Source: an uncultured Collinsella sp. (GTDB taxonomy: Bacteria > Actinomycetota > Coriobacteriia > Coriobacteriales > Coriobacteriaceae). From it: 19,806 nucleotides of DNA. A program made the position numbers and the translations under genes. Below are positions 6,091 through 12,303 of this stretch, piece after piece. Each line of letters opens with the position of its first letter. Positions within the stretch are counted from its first letter, which is position 1. The stretch spans positions 1 through 19,806 of the forward strand of contig UQIG01000037.1 of assembly GCA_900541135.1 (NCBI GenBank). The letters run 5' to 3'. A model generated the notes under the pieces. It was not told where the DNA came from. It made no database searches and saw only the letters and a program-made list of their open reading frames with translations.

Positions 6091-7013
6091 AGCTCCACCC
6101 GCATAATGCGCCGGATAACCACCAGGGCAACGACGTTGAGGGCTAGACCCAGCACCACAGCGCCCGCACCGGCAGGCGTCGCAAGACCGCGACGAAAATC
6201 TGCCGAAAGCAGCGCCAACACCGCGCACATGCCCGCCGGCATCGCCGCGACCATATGCGCAGACATGCGAGCCTGCGACGTCTTAACATCCAGGCGGCGC
6301 TTGAGCTCAATGCGCTCCCCCACCATGCTCGACGCCTCGGACAGTAAGTCGGCAAGCGGAGCACCGGTGCGCTGAGACACCTTAAGCGCCAAGGTTACAA
6401 GCGAAAGGCCGGGGGCGTCGATGCGCACGAGCAAGTCATCGAGCGCGTCGGTCGCCGAGATGCCGCAATCGATCGCCGCCGCTACCCGCAAAAACTCGGT
6501 ATGCACCGGTTCTTGCGCATGAGCGCCCACAAAGCGCATGCCCTGGGCCAGCGAATGTCCCGAGGCAAGCGACATGGAAAGTGCGGTAAACGCCTCGGGC
6601 ATGGCCTCTTCTGCATCGTGTTGCTCGCGCCGGCTCTCAAAGCCATCCCGAGCGGCGCCAGCGGCAATCGGAGCAACAAGTCCCAAGGCAAACCAGAGGG
6701 GCGATAACGACACCATCGTTAGCAAAACGCAGCAGACACCGCTCGATAGCAGCAGAAACGCCAAACGCCCCGAAGCATCTTCGATCACGAGGCCAAGGCG
6801 ACGCGCCGGAGCCAGCGATGCCCACGAACGGGCAATCTTTTTCAGCAGATCGTTTTCCACCAACTCACGCGGCAGCTTCTCTGCCACCGTCTCGAACGCC
6901 TGACGCGCCAGCTCCGCCGGCGGCACCTGCGGCACACGAGGTTCCGCCCCGCACGCCGTCGCGACAGAAAACCCTGCCAAACCCCCTACGACGAGGGGCA
7001 CAGCGACCTCCAT
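6087..7013 (-). CDS. tadB: TadB, Tad pilus inner-membrane platform protein
   Basis: This 308-aa protein has an N-terminal hydrophobic segment, two adjacent membrane segments (about residues 84-122), the T2SF domain (about 137-240, with AMPEAFTALSMSLASGHSL and LALKVSQRTGAPLADLL), and two C-terminal membrane segments (about 250-305). It is the partner of TadC in the pilus platform. A strong ribosome binding site (AGGAGGTG, seven bases before the ATG at 7013) fixes the start, which overlaps the end of tadA by 28 bases. Order and overlap (tadA-tadB-tadC) are the standard core of Tad systems. Confidence 0.92.
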   Translation of the reverse strand: MEVAVPLVVGGLAGFSVATACGAEPRVPQVPPAELARQAFETVAEKLPRELVENDLLKKIARSWASLAPARRLGLVIEDASGRLAFLLLSSGVCCVLLTMVSLSPLWFALGLVAPIAAGAARDGFESRREQHDAEEAMPEAFTALSMSLASGHSLAQGMRFVGAHAQEPVHTEFLRVAAAIDCGISATDALDDLLVRIDAPGLSLVTLALKVSQRTGAPLADLLSEASSMVGERIELKRRLDVKTSQARMSAHMVAAMPAGMCAVLALLSADFRRGLATPAGAGAVVLGLALNVVALVVIRRIMRVEL

Positions 7014-8314
7014 TCGTCCACCTCCTCTTGTGTGAGCGTCCCCGACCGCAGGCCTTCTGCGATAAACGGCGGCTCGCGGTCAAGCGTCCAGGTGCGCTCG
7101 GCGGCATCGAAAGTCACATAGCGCTCGAGCTCTACGCCGCCCGACGCGGCGCGACGCACCCCCGAATACGAGGAGACGAAGCGCCTGCCATCGGCGTGGC
7201 GCTCGGACATCACGATGCCGTCGAGCGCCATGGCAATCTGCTCTTCGATGAGCTCGCTCGGCAGATCGATGCCATAACGTGCAAGCAACGTCAGACGCAC
7301 CACGGTCTCCTGCTCGGAACCCGCATGAAGCGTGGTGAGCGACCCGTCGTGGCCCGTGTTCATGGCCTGCAACATGTCGCAGCACTCGGCACCGCGCACC
7401 TCGCCCACCACGATGCGGTCGGGGCGCATGCGCAGGGCATTGGTCACCAGGTCGCGGATCGTCACCGCGCCCTCGCCCTCAATTGAAGCCTCGCGCGCCT
7501 CTAGACGCACCACGTGCGGATGATGCGCAAACTTGAGCTCGGCAGAGTCCTCGATCGTCACGATGCGCTCGCCGGTGGAAATCTCACATGACAACGCGTT
7601 GAGCAGGGTGGTCTTACCAGATCCCGTGCCTCCCGCAACCGCCAGGTCCTGTCGCAGCGACACCGCGCACGACAACAGCTGCGCATACCAAAGCGGCAGC
7701 GACCCCAGCCCCACAAGCTCGTCCAGCGAGCAGATGCGGTCCGAGAACTTTCGGATGGTGAGAATCGGTCCGTCAATCGCCACAGGCGGAATCACCGCGT
7801 TGACGCGATAGCCCGTTTTGAGGCGGGCGTTGACGATGGGGCTGCGCTCGTCGATACGGCGGCCAAGTGGCGAGATGATGCGGTCGATAAGCACACGGAT
7901 CTGTTCATCATCCTCAAACGCATGCTCGATGGGGTGCAAGACGCCGCCGCGTTCAAAGAAAGCCGAGCGGCAGCCGTTGATCATGATCTCGGTAACGGTG
8001 TCGTCCTCGATGAGCGGCTGCAACGGCCCCAGGCCCACTACGTCATCCAAAATCTCGTCGATGATGGTCTCGCGCTCGGTCGTCGCGAGATCGGTCGGTT
8101 CCTCAACATTGAGCGCCGCCTCCACCGCGGGACGCAATTCCGAGCGGGCAAGTGCCGGGTCGATATAGGCGCTGATACGCGCCACTTCGTCGTAACCCAT
8201 GCGGTCCATCACGGCGCACTTGGTGCGTCGTTTCACCGCGCGGCGACGCCCCGCATCTACAGGCGCTGCCCCCGCTGCAGCGCCGGCAGCCTTAATCCTC
8301 GTTTGCAGGCTCAT
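6986..8314 (-). CDS. tadA: TadA/CpaF secretion ATPase
   Basis: This 442-aa hexameric ATPase powers Flp pilus assembly from the cytoplasmic face. Its motifs are all intact: Walker A GGTGSGKTT (228-236), Asp box TIEDSAEL (253-260), Walker B IVVGEVRG (301-308) and the His box with HDGSLTTLHA (322-331). The upstream NTD2-like region contains the family signature around TEIMINGC (108-115). The N-terminal 30 residues are Ala/Arg-rich and may be flexible. The ATG at 8314 overlaps the TadZ stop by 4 bases (ATGA). Length is normal for CpaF. No degenerate residue is seen, so it should be active. Confidence 0.96.
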   Translation of the reverse strand: MSLQTRIKAAGAAAGAAPVDAGRRRAVKRRTKCAVMDRMGYDEVARISAYIDPALARSELRPAVEAALNVEEPTDLATTERETIIDEILDDVVGLGPLQPLIEDDTVTEIMINGCRSAFFERGGVLHPIEHAFEDDEQIRVLIDRIISPLGRRIDERSPIVNARLKTGYRVNAVIPPVAIDGPILTIRKFSDRICSLDELVGLGSLPLWYAQLLSCAVSLRQDLAVAGGTGSGKTTLLNALSCEISTGERIVTIEDSAELKFAHHPHVVRLEAREASIEGEGAVTIRDLVTNALRMRPDRIVVGEVRGAECCDMLQAMNTGHDGSLTTLHAGSEQETVVRLTLLARYGIDLPSELIEEQIAMALDGIVMSERHADGRRFVSSYSGVRRAASGGVELERYVTFDAAERTWTLDREPPFIAEGLRSGTLTQEEVDEWRSLCPSS

Positions 8315-9963
8315 CGCTGATCACCCTCGCGCGACCAGGGAAGGCGGATACGCGGGCGTTCGGTGCGCGTTGCACGGTCGGCGACCATATCGCTCCAAGG
8401 GCCGACGGCGCACCCCAGTTCCACGAGCATCTCGCGCGTGGCCTCGCGCACGCTGGTCGCAAAAGCGCTGGTCTGCCCCACTGCCTCATCAGCGCGCCCA
8501 AACGCCATGAGCGCGGCGAGATCCTGCCCGCCATCGGCGATACGAATCTTGGAGCTCAACGCACAGGCAATCTCAAAGCGCATGGCGACGTCCTCGTCTG
8601 CCCCGCGCGCACCGAACCGGTTGAACACGGCGCTCATGCGCGTGCGCGGCACACCTACTCGACTTGCCAGTTCAATGACGCGCGACGCCGATGTCGCGGA
8701 CGACACCGCAGCATCGCCAACGACCAGGCAGCGGTCGCTCGCCGCCACCGCAGCCGCCACGGCGTCGCCCCAAAAGACCGAGGTATCGATAAAGACTACG
8801 TCGGATTCGCGACGCAAAACATCAAGCAGTAGCTCCACCGGACGTGCCATGAGCTCGGCTTGCTCGGGCGCCGCAACGGGACCCCAGAGCGTAACGCCTG
8901 GCGCCACGCGCATCGATGTGGCTACGATATCCGGCTCGGTGAGCGCGCCCGCCGCCGCCGGCTCGATAAGTGCCGCCATATCGCGCGGAGCATCGACGCC
9001 TAACAAGTCGTAAAGGTTTCCAAACATCAGGTCCAGGTCGAGCACGGCGGCACGCAAGCCCAACAGCGACGATGTGTGTGCCATGGTGGCAACGATCGTC
9101 GACTTGCCGCAACCGCCCGAACCCGAAATGGCGCAGATGACCGGAGCTCGATGCTGCGGAGCGGCAGCGTCTGCCGGCGGCATCGGAGGCGGCGGGGCGG
9201 GCGTCGGCGACAGCGTCCCCGTCTCCCCTGCCGCAACCACACGCTGCGTCCAAGCCGGCATGGCGGCTTGTTCGGTCTGCGAGGCAGGCTCGTTCTGTGC
9301 AATCTGCTCATGCCGCATCAGCGACAACTCGCCGCACCCGGCAAAGCCCTCAACTTCGTCGAGTTCATCCGCCAGATTCACGCCGTGCACGTATCCCATA
9401 TCTACAGCCGGGGAGTCGCCAGCATGCTGTGCCGGCCCTCCAGCGTCATCGTATACAAGGGGGTTCCGGGGGCGCCGACCATGCTCGGCTTCCGCTTTTC
9501 CATAATCATCAACACGCGGGCCTCTTGTAGCGCGAGGCGCCCCGGGTTCCCTATCAACAAAAGCATCGGGCTCAATCGTCATGCGCCGATCGGAATCAAC
9601 CGCTCCCTCGCCCGCGCGCCCGTTGCCGCATATACTGTGCGCAGCGATGACCTCGGTCGCCCCCGCGCGAAACAGTCCCTCGATATCCGACGGATCGAGC
9701 GCTTCTATCAACACGACCACGCGACTCACGCGGCCTTCGGCCGTCAGGCGCGCAACAGTCTTGCGCACATCTTCGATATCAAACAGAGACGCCTCGATGA
9801 TGGCAGCCCCGCGGCGCGACGGAAACGCTCGCGCCATGGAAACCAGCCCGTCCAGGTCACCCACGCGAAGCACCTGTGCACCCGCATCACGGCCCTCGAC
9901 TTCCTGCTGCAACAGCCCGTAATCGCCGCACGCGCAGCACGCAAGCCAGATCGCCTTCATCAC
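8311..9963 (-). CDS. tadZ: TadZ/CpaE-like pilus localisation ATPase
   Basis: This 550-aa protein has three parts. Residues 1-112 look like an atypical receiver domain without an obvious phospho-acceptor. Residues about 113-275 are a long low-complexity linker, acidic and ending in a proline run (PTPAPPPPMPP). From 275 on there is a ParA/MinD-type ATPase with P-loop SGSGGCGKST (280-289), DLDLMFGNLYDLLG (309-322) and a Walker B-like VVFIDTS. The P-loop lacks the signature lysine of KGGxGKS (it has Ser/Gly there), so ATP-dependent dimerisation may differ. TadZ/CpaE proteins place the pilus machine at the cell pole. GTG at 9963 overlaps the CpaB stop, with GGAGG six bases upstream; the ATG directly after it (9960) is the alternative start. 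Confidence 0.88.
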   Translation of the reverse strand: MMKAIWLACCACGDYGLLQQEVEGRDAGAQVLRVGDLDGLVSMARAFPSRRGAAIIEASLFDIEDVRKTVARLTAEGRVSRVVVLIEALDPSDIEGLFRAGATEVIAAHSICGNGRAGEGAVDSDRRMTIEPDAFVDREPGAPRATRGPRVDDYGKAEAEHGRRPRNPLVYDDAGGPAQHAGDSPAVDMGYVHGVNLADELDEVEGFAGCGELSLMRHEQIAQNEPASQTEQAAMPAWTQRVVAAGETGTLSPTPAPPPPMPPADAAAPQHRAPVICAISGSGGCGKSTIVATMAHTSSLLGLRAAVLDLDLMFGNLYDLLGVDAPRDMAALIEPAAAGALTEPDIVATSMRVAPGVTLWGPVAAPEQAELMARPVELLLDVLRRESDVVFIDTSVFWGDAVAAAVAASDRCLVVGDAAVSSATSASRVIELASRVGVPRTRMSAVFNRFGARGADEDVAMRFEIACALSSKIRIADGGQDLAALMAFGRADEAVGQTSAFATSVREATREMLVELGCAVGPWSDMVADRATRTERPRIRLPWSREGDQR

Positions 9964-10619
9964 TCGTCGCCTCCGCTCTTTTTGCCGCGCGCCGTGGCGG
10001 GAATCGTCAAGCTGACCGTTCCCTTGCCCGAGGCTCCCAGCAGTTCCTTGACGTCTTCGGGGTCAGCCGCCAGCGTCACCCATTCGATCTTGCCCTCGCG
10101 CGTGGCACCGGAATTCTCACTGGTATCGATCACGTGCGCGCCGCACAGTCGATCGGTTACGCCATCTTTTTGCACGTACACGTCCACATAGCTGCCCACG
10201 CCCGTGGCACCGCCGACCGAGTGCTCGGCATCGACCGCCACCGAAACGGCGACCTTGCCCTTAGGCACCTCGAGCTTGTGGCTCTCGGCCTTGGTGTAGA
10301 CATTGCAGATCACGGCGTTTTTGGGAATACGCGAAGTCGTCACGTCGCCGCGCACCTGGCGCAGCTCGGTCGCCGCGTCACGCGGCAGCAGGCTCGTCAG
10401 CCATTCCTGGGTTATGACATTGGTCTCATCGAGGGTCTCGCCCACATCGATATCACGCGCCGCGACGCATACCTCGACGCGATCGCCACCGTACTTGGCC
10501 AAGGTCTCAGCCTGGACCTGTTCGGCTTGCGAGCGGATCGACGAGCCGTAAACCATGCAGAGCAGAGCAGCGAGCACGCCCGCGACCAGACTGATGGCGA
10601 TGCGCTTGCTCTTGTTCAC
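9960..10619 (-). CDS. cpaB: CpaB/RcpC-like Flp pilus assembly protein
   Basis: This 219-aa protein has one N-terminal membrane segment (about 7-25) followed by a SAF domain (about 48-110; CVAARDIDVGETLDETNV) and a second domain with VPKGKVAVSVAVDAEHSVGG and SYVDVYV, as in CpaB/RcpC. In diderms the protein modulates the secretin; in Gram-positive Tad systems its role is unclear. I chose GTG at 10619 because AGGAG lies five bases before it, whereas the in-frame ATG at 10634 has no binding site. It is the first gene of the pilus run, with the likely promoter region at 10620-10819. Confidence 0.85.
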   Translation of the reverse strand: MNKSKRIAISLVAGVLAALLCMVYGSSIRSQAEQVQAETLAKYGGDRVEVCVAARDIDVGETLDETNVITQEWLTSLLPRDAATELRQVRGDVTTSRIPKNAVICNVYTKAESHKLEVPKGKVAVSVAVDAEHSVGGATGVGSYVDVYVQKDGVTDRLCGAHVIDTSENSGATREGKIEWVTLAADPEDVKELLGASGKGTVSLTIPATARGKKSGGDE

Positions 10620-10689
10620 GGCCGCTCCTCTCATGGCAGTGCCGGGCGAATGCCCGTACCACCATTGTCTGGGCGGTCAGAGCGCAAAG

Positions 10690-10748
10690 CGGCGCAATCG
10701 CGATCTTGGTTTTCGATGTCAAACCAATCGCTGACCAAAAGCTGACCA
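10690..10748 (-). promoter_or_regulatory. Putative regulatory region of the Tad operon
   Basis: The 200-bp gap before cpaB holds TTGACA on the minus strand (10722-10717), but the matching -10 (GATTGC after 17 bp) is poor, so activation by a regulator is plausible. An inverted repeat TTGGTTT/AAACCAA (10706-10712 and 10721-10727) overlaps this -35 box. GCTGACCA occurs twice exactly 11 bp apart (10730-10737, 10741-10748), about one helical turn, just upstream of it. These look like protein-binding sites; no regulator can be named. Confidence 0.3.
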
Positions 10749-10819
10749 GCCCGTCAAGCTCGTGGCAAGGTTTTGGCCAGCACGTCAGCAAACTGCATGT
10801 TTCGAGGCTTTTCCGCAGC

Positions 10820-10853
10820 AAAAAAGCCGTCTCCCGAACAGTTGGGAGACGGC
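10820..10853 (-). terminator. Rho-independent terminator of rsgA
   Basis: A perfect 10-bp stem GCCGTCTCCC/GGGAGACGGC (10826-10835 and 10844-10853) with an 8-base loop is followed on the minus strand by six T. It lies 18 bases past the rsgA stop and separates rsgA from the pilus operon. Confidence 0.93.
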
Positions 10854-10871
10854 TGTCATAGGAAAAATCAA

Positions 10872-12056
10872 TTACAGATGAACATCGGGATCGAGTATTT
10901 GAGCGCTCACGCGCATGGATGACGCCAGGTTTTGGAACGTTTCCAGCCGCAGGCTGTCGATCTGCCCGGCGTCCTCGGCCTCGCGAACGGCGCAGCCCGG
11001 CTCATGGGTATGTGTGCAATCGCCAAACCGGCACGCGCGCGATGCCTCGACAATCTCGGGGAAGGCGCGCGCCAGACCCCGCTCGTGACCCACGAGCGGT
11101 AGACTGCGCAGGCCCGGGGCATCGGCGATCACGCCGGCGTCGCCCGGCAGCGCCACCATCACGCGCGCGACGGTAGTGTGACGGCCCTGGTCGTCGCGTT
11201 CGCGCACACCGCCGGTCGCCAACGTATCGTGGCCCAGCAGTGCATTGAGCAGCGTCGACTTGCCGGCACCCGACTCGCCCAGAATCATGGCGCAGCTCCC
11301 GGCAGGCACGCAGGCACGGACCTCGTCCAGGCCGCGGCCCTCGGCAGAGGACGTCACGATCACGCGCACGTCCGGACCCACCAGGCGGCGCACGCGGTCC
11401 AGATCGCGCTCGAGCTCCTCGGCATCGCAGCGGTCAGCTTTGGTAAGCACCACCACCGGCTCGGCATCGCAGTCAAGCGCCAACACCAGCGAGCGCGCCA
11501 CGCGGTCGAGCAGCACCTCACCGGCACCGAGCGCCTGCACGATTAGCACGCTATCCACGTTGGAGCAGAGCACCTGGCGCTCTCCACGGGCACGGCCGCG
11601 CCAACGCTCAAAGCTCGTACGGCGCGGCAGCACGCACTCAATCACGCCCATATCGTGCCCGGGAGCGCGGCGCACCGCCACACGGTCGCCCACGGCAGGC
11701 AGCAGGACCTCGTCCTCGCCGCGCGACTTGGCAAACCCCACGGCATGCTCGGCGCGGAAGGTATCGTCGGCAGTCGCCACCAGCGGAAACCCGCGATCCA
11801 GGCGAATAACGGCACCCAGCCGCATCTGCTCGGGCTCCTCGGCATGTGCGCAAAAGTCGTCAAATGCCGCCTGCTGAGCTTCATCGACCGGCAGGTCATC
11901 AAACGCCGGAACGTCCTGCAGCGCGTCAAGTCCCGGTACGCTTGCCAGCAGCTCCTCGGCAGACGCGGGGGCCTCGGTCGCAAGCTTCCGACGACGATCG
12001 CGCTTAGCCCGCGCCCCCGTCGTCTTTTTCTTCGCCTTAGCCTTAGCCTTGCCCAC
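10872..12056 (-). CDS. rsgA: RsgA, ribosome small-subunit-dependent GTPase
   Basis: This 394-aa circularly permuted GTPase helps mature the 30S subunit in the cytoplasm. The order G4-G5-G1-G2-G3 is visible: TKAD (205-208), TSSA (235-238), P-loop GESGAGKST (260-268), RHTT (292-295) and DAPG (312-315; most homologues have DTPG). The C-terminal zinc knuckle is intact (CRFGDCTHTHEPGC, ligands C342, C347, H349, C355). An OB-fold region precedes the GTPase (about 78-145). The first 75 residues are an extension, Lys/Arg-rich and then acidic, longer than in E. coli-type RsgA. The GTG at 12056 is chosen for GGGAGG five to six bases upstream; the longer frame runs through a terminator. The protein probably has its own promoter (a TAAAAT box lies near 12096). 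Confidence 0.93.
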   Translation of the reverse strand: MGKAKAKAKKKTTGARAKRDRRRKLATEAPASAEELLASVPGLDALQDVPAFDDLPVDEAQQAAFDDFCAHAEEPEQMRLGAVIRLDRGFPLVATADDTFRAEHAVGFAKSRGEDEVLLPAVGDRVAVRRAPGHDMGVIECVLPRRTSFERWRGRARGERQVLCSNVDSVLIVQALGAGEVLLDRVARSLVLALDCDAEPVVVLTKADRCDAEELERDLDRVRRLVGPDVRVIVTSSAEGRGLDEVRACVPAGSCAMILGESGAGKSTLLNALLGHDTLATGGVRERDDQGRHTTVARVMVALPGDAGVIADAPGLRSLPLVGHERGLARAFPEIVEASRACRFGDCTHTHEPGCAVREAEDAGQIDSLRLETFQNLASSMRVSAQILDPDVHL

Positions 12057-12104
12057 AAGCGCCTCCCAGCACCATAAATCACAACTGAGCAGGTATTTTA
12101 AATC

Positions 12105-12138
12105 AAAAAGAGCTGGCCGGGCAAAGCCCGACCAGCTC
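12105..12138 (-). terminator. Rho-independent terminator of the calcium ATPase gene
   Basis: A 13-bp stem (12126-12138 with 12110-12122, one G-U pair on the minus strand), a TTT loop and a run of five T (12109-12105) form a strong terminator for minus-strand transcripts arriving from the ATPase gene. It stands 166 bases past that gene's stop, beyond the long palindrome. Confidence 0.9.
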
Positions 12139-12303
12139 ACAAACTTTCCCTCAGCCCTTTTCATCCGCACGGGAGAAAAGCCAGCAAGGATACCGCAGGG
12201 CCCGCCCGCCGGGAGGGGTTTCCTAAGGGCACATCCCGCAGCCGCAAAGCGGCGAGGACGTGCCCGTGGAAACCCCGCAGGCGGTCGGGCCCGGACAGGA
12301 ACG
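12139..12303. other. 3' untranslated stretch of the ATPase gene
   Basis: The sequence between the ATPase stop and its terminator carries no supported gene. Its only clear structure is the 95-nt bulged palindrome (12198-12292); the flanks are plain. Confidence 0.7.
12198..12292. repeat. Long bulged palindrome (95 nt) between the ATPase gene and its terminator
   Basis: Five nested arms pair in order: GGGCCCG/CGGGCCC (12198-12204 with 12286-12292), CCGCC/GGCGG (12206-12210 with 12280-12284), GGGGTTTCC/GGAAACCCC (12215-12223 with 12268-12276), GGGCAC/GTGCCC (12227-12232 with 12260-12265) and GCCGC/GCGGC (12241-12245 with 12249-12253), closing on an AAA loop. That is 32 base pairs with small bulges. 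It has no T-run of its own, so it is not an ordinary terminator. It would form a stable hairpin in the 3' untranslated region of the ATPase mRNA, or could be a REP-like intergenic element. Confidence 0.85.

Noticed and set aside
9076..10191. A 371-codon open frame on the plus strand
   Set aside because: It spans the antisense of both tadZ and cpaB, crossing a real gene junction, and has no recognisable domain.
10620..10634. ATG start at 10634 for the CpaB-like protein
   Set aside because: The ATG lacks a ribosome binding site, while GTG at 10619 has AGGAG at ideal spacing.
12057..12170. Longer N-terminus for RsgA starting at 12170
   Set aside because: It would run through the ATPase terminator hairpin and has no upstream binding site; GTG at 12056 is well placed.
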